A stretch of 54,920 bases of DNA from Bacteroidaceae bacterium (GTDB lineage: Bacteria > Bacteroidota > Bacteroidia > Bacteroidales > Bacteroidaceae): the NCBI GenBank assembly GCA_024683455.1, contig JAIKYE010000012.1, positions 1 through 54,920 on the forward strand, written 5' to 3'. Shown piece by piece: positions 1 to 11,300 of the stretch. A model generated the notes under the pieces. That model ran no database searches and had not been told where the DNA came from. It was given only the letters and a program-made list of their open reading frames with translations. Position 1 is the first letter of the stretch; each line of letters opens with the position of its first letter. The position numbers and the translations under genes are program-made.

Positions 1-1
1 A

Positions 2-100
2 TATCAGGTAAAGACACTCTCCCCCGTAGAGCAGGCTTATTTGGAATCAATAAAGATGATAGAGAATAAGGCTAAAGGGAAGAAAACCAAGAAACAATAA
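2..100 (+). CDS. C-terminal end of an unidentified protein (partial)
   Basis: Frame 2 is open from the window edge to a TAA at 98-100. It encodes 32 residues ending in a lysine-rich tail (NKAKGKKTKKQ). Frame 1 stops earlier, at about 69, so this frame is the better candidate. The start lies outside the window and the fragment is too short to assign a family. The next gene begins 27 bases downstream on the same strand, so the two could be cotranscribed. Confidence 0.45.
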   Translation, partial: YQVKTLSPVEQAYLESIKMIENKAKGKKTKKQ

Positions 101-127
101 AAGAAAAAGCATTAAGGTATTAGACCT

Positions 128-3100
128 ATGAAACACATCAATATCTTCTGTGATTTTATCAAGCGCACAGCCGTGATGCTGAGCGTAATGTTGCTAACGA
201 TTATTGTTCCCACCAACCTATGGGCAGATAATAATCCAATTCCTGTGAGTCTCTCTGTAGATGATGACTTTGCAGAAGGTACACCCGGGCGACACTACGT
301 GAACATGCCGACAACTGGCACAAACACACTAACGCTTAACGATGCTACCATCACCTCTTTCAAGGTGTATGATGACGGCGGCAAAGGCGGCACAGGTTAT
401 AGTCTTGCTGAGACCACCGGTGGCAACTATAGTAATGATTGTGACGGCACACTCACCCTGACTGCACCAGAAGGCTATATACTTCAGTTGGCTGGTGCCA
501 TCAGGGTAGTAAAACCAGACAATCTTAGCGTCTATGACGGTGACCAAAAAGACAATACGAAATACCTGATAGATGCAATGACAGGTAACTACGGAGATTT
601 TTGGGAAAGCATTCCCACAGTCGTCAGCACAGGCAGGAACTTAACACTCTATTTTTCATCGAATTACGACAGGAGCTGTGACGGTATCGACTTAACCGTA
701 ATGCTAATTAACCCTAATGCGCAGCACAGCATCACTATTCCCACAACCGATGGCGGAACGGTCTCTGCCAGCCCTACCTCAGCCATATACAACCAGATGG
801 TTGCATTGTCTTCTACACCAAATAACGGCTATCTGCTTAACAATCTCAGCGTGGCAGATGTTAATGGGAAAGACGTAACTGTAACGGATATGCTCTGGTA
901 CACTGGCACTAACACTGCCACATTCCTGATGCCTGGTAGCACTGCCACGGTTACCCCTACATACACCAACACATGGACAGCCGAAGGCGGTCTCTATATC
1001 AACATGCCCGTATCAGGTATCGTCAATGTCACCATTCCCTCTGGAGTACAGTCATTCAAGGTGTATGACGACGGCGGTGAAGGTGGTACTGGCTACTGCG
1101 ATAACAACACTACAGGCGGCAACTATAGAAACGACTGCGATGGAACACTCACCCTGACAGCTCCCGAAGGCTATATACTTCAGATGTCTGGCACAGTCAA
1201 GACTGGGTATGATGATGGTAAAAAAGAAGACGTACTAACCGTTTATGACAACAACGAAGCCAGTGGGACAAAATTACTCGACGCCGTGTGTAGTCTCGGC
1301 CCCGACGACCCTGCTATCATAAGCAACGTCTTCAGTTCTGGGCAAAGTATGACGCTCTGCTTCAAGACGGACGATTCATATAACTACGAAGGGCTTGACT
1401 TGACCATAACACTAATCAAAACCGATGCGCCCAAAGACATTACGCTGAACACTGCTACTGGCGGTACTGTCAAAGCCAGCGCCACCTCGGCTATAGCCGG
1501 CACCAGTATCACAGTGACTGCCACACCCGATACCGCAGATGGCTATATGCTTGATGTAATAAATGTAACGGACGAAAGCAATAATGAAGTAGAAATCGAA
1601 GGTGGTACGTGGTTCACCAGTAACATTGCCACCTTCCAGATGCCCAATTCTTCCGTTAGCGTTACTCCGATATTCACAACCTCTAAGACTGCCAACAGCG
1701 GTCTCCACATTAATATGCCGAGAGTAGGTGCCAAGAACGCTACCATCCCCGTGGGCGTTCAGTCGTTCAAAGTCTATGACGATGGCGGCAAGAACAGCAA
1801 CTACAGTAACTTTTGTAGTAGCACCCTAGTCTTGACCGCCCCTGATGGCTATATTCTCCAGCTCTCTGGTAGCATCACCACAGAGAATTTTGATGAATTA
1901 ACCGTTTATGATGGCAGCAATAACACAAGTACGAAACTGCTCGATAAGGTTTTCTGCACCAATAAGGGAACAGAGACGGCTATCACCACAGTTACCAGTA
2001 CGGGGCGAAGCATGACCATTTTCTTCGAGTCGAATAATATCAATAACTATGCTGGACTTGACCTGACCGTGTCAATCATCAACCCAAGCGAATTATTCGG
2101 TGTCACCCTACCCTCCGCCACCACAGGAGGAACCATAATCACAGACAAAGCCTCTGCTGCAACGCATGAAAACGTCACACTGACTGCAACGCCCGATACG
2201 GAGCACGGCTACATGCTCGATAATATCAAGGTGACAAGTAGCATCAATGATGACATAGAAGTTGAGGGCGGAACATGGTTCACAAGCAACACGGCTACCT
2301 TCCAGATGCCCAGTTCGAATGTTACCGTCACCCCCACATTCACAACCGCAAGGACTGCCGATGACGGTCTCTTCATTAACATGCCCATGACGGGCAACAA
2401 GAAAGCCATCATCCCCTCTGGTGTACAGTCGTTCAAGGTGTATGACGACGGCGGTGAAAACGGCAACTATAGTAATGATTGTAACGGCACACTCACCCTG
2501 ACAGCCCCCGAAGGCTACATCCTAGAACTCAAAGGTAGCATCACCACAAATCAATGGGATGAACTAACCGTCTATGATGGTAACAATAACACAAGTGCGA
2601 AACTGCTTGATGCCGAGTACAACTCGTCTGGGAAGAACATCAAAACCGTCTATAGCACAGACCGGTACATGACGCTCTATTTCGGCAGCAGCTCTTATTC
2701 TGTAAATTCCGGTCTGAACTTGACAGTGTCACTTATAAATCCAAATGAATCACTCAAAATAAACATCTCAGATACCGAGGGCGGAACTGTCACAGCCGAT
2801 CCCACCGAAGCCCAGTATAACGAGGACATCACGCTGACCGCAAAACCATCGGCAAACTATTGGCTAAAAAATATCAGTGTAGTGGATGCCTACAACAACA
2901 CCATAGCTGTCAGCGACTGGAGCAGTTCATTCGACAGAACTGTCACCTCCACCTTTACCATGCCAAGAAAGGACGTAACAGTCACTCCAACGTTCTCCAA
3001 TACATGGACTGCAGCAGCAGGTCTCTTTATTAATATGCCTGCAACGGGTTCATCGACTCTTGACATACCCGAAGGTGTACAGTCATTCAAGGTTTATAGC

Positions 3101-6100
3101 GACGGCGGTGCAAACGGAAAATACAGCAACAACAGCAATGGCGAACTTCTCCTAACAGCCCCTGCAGGCTATGTGCTCCAACTCTCCGGTGATATCACAA
3201 CCGATGGATTTGACGACGTATTGACAGTCTATGACGGCAATAATAATACAGCCACGAAACTGCTTGACGATGTGCATAGTAGCAAGATAGGCATAAACAC
3301 GGACATCACCACCGTATGTAGTACTAATCAGTCTATGATGATTTGTTTTACATCGGACGATTACAACAACTATTCCGGACTGAACCTGACTGTGACAATC
3401 ATCAACCCCAGCACGCTGTTCGGTATCAATATGGGCACCCTCCCTGAAGGCTGCATTGTAACGACTGACAAGCCCGAGGCAAAAGTGAATGAGATTGTTA
3501 CGGTGACAGCAAAGCCTGGCGAGAACTATATGCTCAAGGATATCAGTATAGTGGATGCCAACAACGCTCCCGTTCCTGTCTACAACAGAATTCATTCATT
3601 CTGCAATACCTTCACGTTCCAGATGCCTGGTAGCGCCGTCACCATCACCCCAACATTTATTGAGCACCCGACAGCCGCTGATGATATCTTCGTCAGCATG
3701 CCCGCAACAGGAAAAGAAAGCGTGAGCATCCCCAATTGTGTGAAGTCATTCAAGGTGTATGACGACGGCGGAAAGGGAGACACAGACCCATACACTAACA
3801 AGATAATAGGTGGCGAATACAGTTACAACTGCAACGGTTCGCTAACATTGACTGCCCCCGAGGGCTATGTGCTCAAGTTATCGGGCAGTGCCGCAATGGA
3901 AAAGTATCATGATTTTCTGACCGTATATGACGGCAACGACAGCAGTTGTCCGATGTTACTCGACCACGTGAGTACCAGCATAACATATAACTCCGAGAAC
4001 AAAAACTCATTTACTCCTATCCCCAACGTCTATAGTACCGGTCAAAACATGACGCTCACATTCGAGTCCGACGAACACGATAATTACTCAGGACTTGACC
4101 TGACTGTGACAATCATCGCCCCCAACACGCTGTTCGGTATCAACATGAGCACCCTCCCTGAAGGTTGCATCGTAACTACAGACAAGTCCGAGGCCAAAGT
4201 GAATGAGATTGTTACGGTGACAGTGAAACCTGCCAATAACCAAATAGCCAACAACCTCGTTATATCAGAAGAAGATGGTTATACTTTTGATGTTTTGAGT
4301 GGTTCTAAAACCGACTTTGCTACGGTAATAACTAAGTTCAAGATGCCAGCCTCCGACATCACCATTACACCGACATTCACACCTGTCACACCGGCTGATG
4401 ATGAACTTTATATCAACATGCCCGCAACAGGTAATGCATCCGTCGTCATCCCAGATGATGTGTTCGTTTTCAAACTTTACGACAACGGAGGAAAAGGCGG
4501 TACAGGCTATAATGAAGAAAACACCTCAGGTGGTAATTACAGCAACGATTGCAATGGCATGCTCACTCTGACAGCTCCAGAAGACCACATATTATACATA
4601 TCGGGCAGCACAGATATATATCACGATGACATACTAACAATCTACGACGGCGACGATGCTTCTGGCACAAAATTGCTGGATGAAAATAGCTCTGCAAACT
4701 GTGCTGTTTGTAGCACTGGCCAAAATGTAACAATCGGTTTTAAGTCGAGCAAGTGGAATACCGACAACGGCTGGGATCTGACCGTAAAGGTAATTGATCC
4801 AAATGAGTTGTGTGAGATAGACATCACTCCTTCTTCGGGTGGAAACGTCACCGCCGATCCTACTTCGGCCAAACTTGGCGATACTGTTACGCTAACAGCT
4901 GCGCCCGATACAGAAAATGGCTATTTGCTTAAAAGCATCAGTGTATTGGACGACATGAATTGCGCGGTGGACATTACGGATATGCTATGGTACACGGGTA
5001 AAAACACCGCCACCTTCACGATGCCGCCTATGACACACAACACGAAATTAACTGTTGTTCCCACATTTACCAACAACCTGACAGCTGAGGAAGGACTCGT
5101 CATTAACCTTCCTAATTCATACGGTGATTCATACGGTAATACCTTCAATATCCCCGACAACGTTAAATCATTCAAGGTACATGAAGGCGACAACCATGAT
5201 TACGCCGAACTTTTCTTGAATGCATCAACTGGTTATGAGTTCCAGCTATCAGGCAGTATTTTACAATTGAGTCGCGGTTATCTGACTGTATATGATGGCA
5301 GCGACACAAGTAGTCCGAGACTGCTTTCCTACAGTTTCAACAGAAACGACACCGAAACTACCATCTCCACAGTCACCAGCAGCTGTCCGAACATGATAAT
5401 TATGATGCAAGCTGACAAGTACGGCAAGCCTAAAAATTTGTTTGACCTGACTGTGACAAAACTTGAGATTATAATACCCAAGTACGTAAAGGTATCGCCT
5501 AGAAGTACCTCAGTAAAAATCAGTTGGATAGCCCACAGAGACAGCTACGAGGTGAGATACAGGAAAGCTGAAAAATCTGGGGATTGGACAACTGTTCCCA
5601 CCACGGAGATGTCTGTTGAAATCACGGGACTGGAGAAGGGCACCCAATACGAGTACCAGATTATCGGTATCAAGGAAGGTGAAGATAACACCCAAACAGA
5701 AATAGCAACCTTCACTACATCTAATGAAAATGAAAGAGTTTTCGTCACAGCCGGCAACTGGGACAATGCTGACAACTGGATACCAAACGGCATTCCTACA
5801 GAAAAAGAGAAGGCCATTATCCAAGCCGACGTCATCATCCCAGACGGCGTGGAGGCTACAGCTAAGTTTATTGAACTTGACGGAGGTTCCATCACCATGA
5901 AAGATGGCGGACAAATCAAAACCGAAACCGATGGACTGACGGTCACCATAGAAAAAAATATCACCGCTGGCAGGAACTACCTTATCGGTACACCACTAAG
6001 CGAAACAACGAATCTGCATGGAACAACAAATAACAATCTGGCTTCTGGTTCAGAATATGACTTGTATTACTTTGACGCATCAAAGGAAGAAGAATGGAGA

Positions 6101-8068
6101 GAGTTTTGCTACGCCACTACCATCAGTCTTCCCGTCACGACGTCTATATTAAGATTCGGAAGAGGATATCTTTATGCTTCTAAAGAGGACAAGACATTAT
6201 CGTTTACGGGCACAACATTAAAGTCAATGATGGAGAGTTTCTCAGGTGTTCGCACGACTGTCACTTATAATGAGACATCCACTGCTACCTTTAATGGCTG
6301 GTTCCTGGTATCTAATAGATTTCCTTGTAACAGCTACCTTTCTTATTTCTCTGATGATGGCCACTTCCAGAATGCCTTATACCTCAAATTGAAAGCAGAC
6401 GGAACCATGTACGAAGAGTATCAGAAGGCTGTGAAACTAGCTCCAGGAGAGGCTGCTTTTATTAAAGTTGACAAATCCGGATATATTTTCAATTTCACAA
6501 AGAATATGGAGAGTGAAGGACTTGCTCCCGTCTTTGTGGGATACACTTACCTACCATATCCCCCTCAACATGGGGAAGCCGTCAATCAGGATGCTAGTAC
6601 CATCATACTATTAGCCAACGACCAAGACAATACAACGAAGATAGAAGGAAATAATGGTAAGATGGCAACCGTATTGCTTCAAGGGCGTACCATTTACTGC
6701 GACGGCGACTGGAATACGCTCTGTCTGCCTTTCAATGTTGACAACTTCAAGAATACGCCACTTGCAGGGGCTACGGTAAAAACACTCAGTTCTACCAGCT
6801 ATAACAACGGCACGCTGACGCTGAACTTCGAGGATGCTACAAGCATCAAGGCAGGTGAGCCCTACCTTGTAAAGTGGAACAATGCCCCCTATCTCACTAT
6901 CAACACAACCGCCGACTGGAATGCCTTTGCCGAGAGTGTGAACAACGGCAAAACGTATGCCGGGAAAAAGGTGGTTTTAGGAAAAGATGTTGAAAATGTT
7001 TCAACCATGGTGGGAACGGCTCAACATCCTTTCTGTGGAACCTTTGACGGAAACGGTCATAATCTCAAACTCAAAATTGATGGAGGTACAGAATGTGCTG
7101 CCCCCTTCCGCTATATCAAAGGTGCCACCATACAGTATCTGTGGACTAATGGTACCGTTAAAGGCGGCCTCCACAGCGCTGGCCTTGTGGGCTTCGCACT
7201 GAGCGGTACCAACAACATACACAACTGTGCGGTAAAAACCGAATTATTCTCTAGCGCTACGCATATAGGCGGTTTATTAGGCCATGGTACAACATCAAAC
7301 ACAACCATCAGCGACTGCTATGCCGACATAATCGTCCATGATGAAAATGCACAATATTTGGGCATCATCTATGGCTGGGGTGATGGCGGTGGTTCTCACA
7401 CCATCCGGAACTGCCTTGTTAGCGGGTATTTACTTATCGGAAACAAGACAAAGGTTGAACTTCTGTGTGTAAATGGCGGAGCAACTTCCATCAGTAATTG
7501 TTACAAGGACGAGATTAGCAGTGCTGGTGGCACCCCAACACAAGGTATAAATTGCAGTAATATGACATCAGCCCAGTTATCAACGGCTCTTGGTAATCAA
7601 TGGTTTACTGACAGCCAAGGATACCTGGATCTAGACGTAGTTGGACCATCGACTACATCTTATAAGAACATCGAGAATCCGCAATTCGATGGTGTCACCA
7701 TCTGCTCAGATGCTTCGCCCGAGGAGACATCTTACGTAGATTTCGTGGGAACGTATGCTCCCCTGTCGTTCACTGACACAAACACGAGCATTCTCTTCCT
7801 CGGAGCCGACAACACCCTCTACTATCCCAAAGCAGGAGCCACCATCGGTGCCTGCCGTGCGTACTTCCAACTGAAGGGTCTAACAATCAGCGATATCTCT
7901 GAGACAAGGATTTTCTTCGGAGATTCCGATTCCGAGGACGGAATTAACAGCCTCACCCCCAACCCCTCTGCCGTGGGCGAGGGAAGTATTTACAACCTAA
8001 GTGGTCAGAAGTTGAGCAAGCCTCAGAAGGGAATAAACATTGTGAATGGGAAAAAGGTGCTCTTTTAA
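128..8068 (+). CDS. Giant secreted repeat protein (CUB-like / InlB-B-like / FnIII / GLUG-like)
   Basis: The protein has 2,646 residues and starts with a signal peptide (about 1-33, hydrophobic core MLSVMLLTIIVP). A module opening with a 'INMPxTG' motif, then 'SFKVYDDGG', 'LTLTAPEGYILQLSG', 'LTVYDG' and 'GLDLTV' recurs eight times, starting near residues 58, 291, 528, 750, 968, 1189, 1429 and 1658. It has the pattern of a CUB-type beta-sandwich. Seven InlB-B-like modules (GGTVxADPTSA ... ATFxMPxSxVTVTPTFT) alternate with it. A fibronectin type III-like domain follows at about 1780-1870. A GLUG-like beta-helical segment (FDGNGHNL, AGLVGFA, IGGLLGHG) lies near 2300-2440. The C-terminus (YNLSGQKLSKPQKGINIVNG) is a tail common on exported Prevotella/Bacteroides proteins. 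I infer a surface or secreted adhesin or glycan-binding protein. No catalytic motif was seen and the ligand is unknown. Confidence 0.85.
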   Translation: MKHINIFCDFIKRTAVMLSVMLLTIIVPTNLWADNNPIPVSLSVDDDFAEGTPGRHYVNMPTTGTNTLTLNDATITSFKVYDDGGKGGTGYSLAETTGGNYSNDCDGTLTLTAPEGYILQLAGAIRVVKPDNLSVYDGDQKDNTKYLIDAMTGNYGDFWESIPTVVSTGRNLTLYFSSNYDRSCDGIDLTVMLINPNAQHSITIPTTDGGTVSASPTSAIYNQMVALSSTPNNGYLLNNLSVADVNGKDVTVTDMLWYTGTNTATFLMPGSTATVTPTYTNTWTAEGGLYINMPVSGIVNVTIPSGVQSFKVYDDGGEGGTGYCDNNTTGGNYRNDCDGTLTLTAPEGYILQMSGTVKTGYDDGKKEDVLTVYDNNEASGTKLLDAVCSLGPDDPAIISNVFSSGQSMTLCFKTDDSYNYEGLDLTITLIKTDAPKDITLNTATGGTVKASATSAIAGTSITVTATPDTADGYMLDVINVTDESNNEVEIEGGTWFTSNIATFQMPNSSVSVTPIFTTSKTANSGLHINMPRVGAKNATIPVGVQSFKVYDDGGKNSNYSNFCSSTLVLTAPDGYILQLSGSITTENFDELTVYDGSNNTSTKLLDKVFCTNKGTETAITTVTSTGRSMTIFFESNNINNYAGLDLTVSIINPSELFGVTLPSATTGGTIITDKASAATHENVTLTATPDTEHGYMLDNIKVTSSINDDIEVEGGTWFTSNTATFQMPSSNVTVTPTFTTARTADDGLFINMPMTGNKKAIIPSGVQSFKVYDDGGENGNYSNDCNGTLTLTAPEGYILELKGSITTNQWDELTVYDGNNNTSAKLLDAEYNSSGKNIKTVYSTDRYMTLYFGSSSYSVNSGLNLTVSLINPNESLKINISDTEGGTVTADPTEAQYNEDITLTAKPSANYWLKNISVVDAYNNTIAVSDWSSSFDRTVTSTFTMPRKDVTVTPTFSNTWTAAAGLFINMPATGSSTLDIPEGVQSFKVYSDGGANGKYSNNSNGELLLTAPAGYVLQLSGDITTDGFDDVLTVYDGNNNTATKLLDDVHSSKIGINTDITTVCSTNQSMMICFTSDDYNNYSGLNLTVTIINPSTLFGINMGTLPEGCIVTTDKPEAKVNEIVTVTAKPGENYMLKDISIVDANNAPVPVYNRIHSFCNTFTFQMPGSAVTITPTFIEHPTAADDIFVSMPATGKESVSIPNCVKSFKVYDDGGKGDTDPYTNKIIGGEYSYNCNGSLTLTAPEGYVLKLSGSAAMEKYHDFLTVYDGNDSSCPMLLDHVSTSITYNSENKNSFTPIPNVYSTGQNMTLTFESDEHDNYSGLDLTVTIIAPNTLFGINMSTLPEGCIVTTDKSEAKVNEIVTVTVKPANNQIANNLVISEEDGYTFDVLSGSKTDFATVITKFKMPASDITITPTFTPVTPADDELYINMPATGNASVVIPDDVFVFKLYDNGGKGGTGYNEENTSGGNYSNDCNGMLTLTAPEDHILYISGSTDIYHDDILTIYDGDDASGTKLLDENSSANCAVCSTGQNVTIGFKSSKWNTDNGWDLTVKVIDPNELCEIDITPSSGGNVTADPTSAKLGDTVTLTAAPDTENGYLLKSISVLDDMNCAVDITDMLWYTGKNTATFTMPPMTHNTKLTVVPTFTNNLTAEEGLVINLPNSYGDSYGNTFNIPDNVKSFKVHEGDNHDYAELFLNASTGYEFQLSGSILQLSRGYLTVYDGSDTSSPRLLSYSFNRNDTETTISTVTSSCPNMIIMMQADKYGKPKNLFDLTVTKLEIIIPKYVKVSPRSTSVKISWIAHRDSYEVRYRKAEKSGDWTTVPTTEMSVEITGLEKGTQYEYQIIGIKEGEDNTQTEIATFTTSNENERVFVTAGNWDNADNWIPNGIPTEKEKAIIQADVIIPDGVEATAKFIELDGGSITMKDGGQIKTETDGLTVTIEKNITAGRNYLIGTPLSETTNLHGTTNNNLASGSEYDLYYFDASKEEEWREFCYATTISLPVTTSILRFGRGYLYASKEDKTLSFTGTTLKSMMESFSGVRTTVTYNETSTATFNGWFLVSNRFPCNSYLSYFSDDGHFQNALYLKLKADGTMYEEYQKAVKLAPGEAAFIKVDKSGYIFNFTKNMESEGLAPVFVGYTYLPYPPQHGEAVNQDASTIILLANDQDNTTKIEGNNGKMATVLLQGRTIYCDGDWNTLCLPFNVDNFKNTPLAGATVKTLSSTSYNNGTLTLNFEDATSIKAGEPYLVKWNNAPYLTINTTADWNAFAESVNNGKTYAGKKVVLGKDVENVSTMVGTAQHPFCGTFDGNGHNLKLKIDGGTECAAPFRYIKGATIQYLWTNGTVKGGLHSAGLVGFALSGTNNIHNCAVKTELFSSATHIGGLLGHGTTSNTTISDCYADIIVHDENAQYLGIIYGWGDGGGSHTIRNCLVSGYLLIGNKTKVELLCVNGGATSISNCYKDEISSAGGTPTQGINCSNMTSAQLSTALGNQWFTDSQGYLDLDVVGPSTTSYKNIENPQFDGVTICSDASPEETSYVDFVGTYAPLSFTDTNTSILFLGADNTLYYPKAGATIGACRAYFQLKGLTISDISETRIFFGDSDSEDGINSLTPNPSAVGEGSIYNLSGQKLSKPQKGINIVNGKKVLF

Positions 8069-8189
8069 GTGAAAAGTGAAAAGTGAAAAATGAAAGTTAC
8101 CGGCTGTAGCACGTGCATAACTATCGGCTTTAACTTCTGCCCGAAGGGCGAGCGAAGCGATAACTTCCTCTAACTTCCTCTAACTACAA

Positions 8190-8255
8190 AAATGAATAAA
8201 ACAAGTCCTCATAACTTCAGCCCCCTCTCCCACGGGAGAGGGCGGGGGGAGAGGC
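8190..8255 (-). repeat. Dispersed GC-rich palindromic repeat, copy 1
   Basis: This stretch is nearly identical, in reverse complement, to 20255-20330. Its core is a palindrome with 9-bp arms CCCTCTCCC (8223-8231) and GGGAGAGGG (8234-8242). It lies between convergent genes. The flank at 8069-8189 holds simple repeats (GTGAAAA units, TAACTTCCTC twice) and no ORF. Confidence 0.8.
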
Positions 8256-8263
8256 CAATATAA

Positions 8264-8296
8264 GTAAAGGGGTGACCGATTTGGTCACCCCTTTAC
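8264..8296. terminator. Bidirectional hairpin terminator between convergent genes
   Basis: A perfect 14-bp stem (8264-8277 with 8283-8296) encloses a 5-base loop. On the plus strand it is followed by TTTT. It lies 24 bases past the stop of the minus-strand oxidoreductase gene and also downstream of the plus-strand surface-protein gene. Confidence 0.8.
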
Positions 8297-8320
8297 TTTT
8301 GCATATAATCTAAAGTCTTA

Positions 8321-11300
8321 TTACAGACTCCAGTCTTCCTGAGTCTTGCGAACGTAGCTCTTGTAGCGACGTTGTGCAGCAGCCTTACAAGCATCGTAGA
8401 GTTCCTGTGCCTCTGCGGGAGCAGCCTTCTTCAGAGAGAGGAAACGAACCTCACCCTCGAGGAATTCCTGGAACTTATCCCACTGGGGCTCCTTGCTATC
8501 CAACTGGAAGGGGTTCTTGCCCTCTTCAGCCAAAGCAGGATTGTTGCGCCACAACTGCCAGTAACCGCACTCTACAGCCTTAGCCTCCTCAGCCTGGCTC
8601 TTACCCATACCGCCCTTGGCCTTCAGACCGTGGTTGATACAGGGAGCATAACCGATGATGAGTGAAGGACCGTGCCAAGCCTCAGCCTCGCGGAAGGCCT
8701 TCAAGCACTGGCTCTGATCAGCACCCATAGCTACCTGAGCAACATATACATTGCCATAGGTTGCCTGCATAAGACCAAGGTCCTTCTTGCCGGCACGCTT
8801 ACCGTTGGCAGCGAACTGAGCAATAGCACCGATAGGAGTAGCCTTAGAAGCCTGACCACCGGTGTTAGAGTAAACCTCGGTATCGATAACGAAGATGTTG
8901 ACGTCTTCGCCAGAACCGATTACATGGTCGAGACCACCGTAACCGATATCGTAAGAAGCACCGTCACCACCGATAATCCACTGTGAACGCTTTACCAGGT
9001 AGTGCTCCAATTCCTTGAGCTGAGCACATGCGGGGCAACCAGCCTTAACACCCTCAGCAATGAAGGGCTTCAGAGCAGCGGCAGCAGCCTTAGAGCCGTC
9101 AGCATCGTTCTGCTGTTCAATCCAGTTCTGAGCGGCAGCCTTGAACTCTGCACTTGCCTTATCACCGGCAATGAGCTCGTTCAAGAGAGCGGTGATACGC
9201 AGCTTCATCTTCTTGTTAGCCAATACCATACCCATGCCATACTCGCAGAAGTCCTCGAACAGTGAGTTAGACCATGCGGGACCCTGACCCTTCTCGTTCT
9301 TAGTATAAGGAGTAGAGGGGATAGAACCTGAGTAGATAGAAGAACAACCTGTAGCGTTAGCAACCATCTGACGGTCACCGAAGAGCTGAGAAATCAACTT
9401 AACGTAAGGAGTCTCACCACAACCAGAGCAAGCGCCGCTGAACTCGAAGAGAGGAGTAGCGAACTGGCTGTTCTTGGGGCTCTGCTTAATGTCAACAAGA
9501 TCCTGCTTGCTCTTAACGTTCTTAACGCAGTATTCCCAGTTGGCAGCTTCCTTGGCAGCAGCCTCAGAAGAGTCGTCGTAAGCAACCATTGTGAGGGCCT
9601 TGCCCAACTTAGGATTGCCAGGACAAACATCTGCACAGTTACCGCAACCCAGACAGTCCTTAACACCTACCTGCATTACGAAGTGCATACCCTTCATAGC
9701 AGCGGGAGCCTTCATCTCGAGAGAAGCACCCTGGAAGTTCTTAACCTCCTCGTCGTCCATAACGATAGGACGGATACAAGCGTGAGGACAAACAAAGGCA
9801 CACTTGTTACACTGGATACAGTTCTCGGGGTTCCAAACAGGAACGAAGCCGGCAACACCACGCTTCTCATAAGCAGCGGTACCCTGCTCCCAAGCACCAT
9901 CCTCATAGCCCTTGTAAGCACTTACAGGCAGGTCGGCACCATTCTGAGCGTTGATAGGACGAACCAAGTTAGAAACGAATGCAGGCTCGTCACGAACGAT
10001 AGCCTCATCATCTGGCAGGTTAGCCCATGCAGGATCAACGGCTAAAGTCTTGTACTCGCAACCGCGGTCAACGGCAGCGAAGTTCATGTTTACAACATCC
10101 TCACCCTTCTTGCCATAAGACTTAACGATAGCCTTCTTCATCTGCTCTACTGCCAACTCTACGGGGATAACCTCGGTAATGCGGAAGAAAGCAGACTGCA
10201 GGATGGTATTGGTACGGTTGCCCAAACCAATCTCCTGAGCAATCTTGGTTGCGTTGATATAGTAAACGGTAATATTCTTCTGAGCGAAGTACTTCTTTAC
10301 GCTGTTGGGCAGGAAGTTAACCAGCTCCTCACCATCGAAGATAGTGTTCAACAGGAACTGACCGTTCTGACGAAGACCACGCAGTACATCGTACATACGC
10401 AGATAAGCCTGAACGTGGCAAGCCACGAAGTTAGGAGTCTTAATCTGATAAGTACTGCGGATGGGGGTGTCACCGAAGCGCAAGTGAGAGCAGGTGAAAC
10501 CACCGGACTTCTTAGAGTCGTAAGAGAAGTATGCCTGGCAATACTTGTTGGTATTGTCACCGATAATCTTAACTGAGTTCTTGTTAGCACCTACGGTACC
10601 GTCGGCACCCAGACCGAAGAACTTAGCCTCGAAGATACCCTCGCCACCAAGTGCCATCTCTTCCTTAGCAGGCAGAGAGGTGAAGGTGAGGTCATCTACG
10701 ATACCTACGGTGAAGTGGTTCTTGGGCTGAGGCAACTCCAAGTTCTCATAAACGCTGAGAATCATGGTGGGAGTCACGTCGGCAGAACCCAAACCGTAAC
10801 GACCGCCTACGATAACGGGAGCATTCTCCTTGCCGTAGAAGGCATCTCTTACGTCGAGCAACAGAGGTTCGCCGTTGCTTCCGGGCTCCTTGGTACGGTC
10901 CAGAACAGCAATGCGCTTGCAAGAAGCGGGAACAGCCTTCAACAGATGCTCTACGCTGAAGGGACGATACAGGTGAACGCTTACCAAACCATACTTCTTG
11001 CCATTGGCATTAGCATAGTCGATAGCCTCGCGAGCAGCCTCAGTACCTGAGCCCATCATGATGATAACCTGCTCAGCATCCTCAGCACCATAGTAGCTGA
11101 AGAGCTCATACTTACGACCTGTACGCTCTGAGATAGCGGCCATATATTTCTCTACAATAGCAGGAACTGCATCGTAGTAACGGTTGCAACTTTCGCGGTG
11201 AGCGAAGAATGTCTCGGGGTTCTCAGCCATACCCTTAGCCTGAGGATGCTCAGGAGAAAGGCAACGAGAGCGGAACTCGGTAAGAGCCTTCTGGTTTACC

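Noticed and set aside
8069..8189. Small coding gene in the gap after the giant surface protein
   Set aside because: The stretch is made of simple repeats (GTGAAAA, TAACTTCCTC) and has no start with a credible frame.
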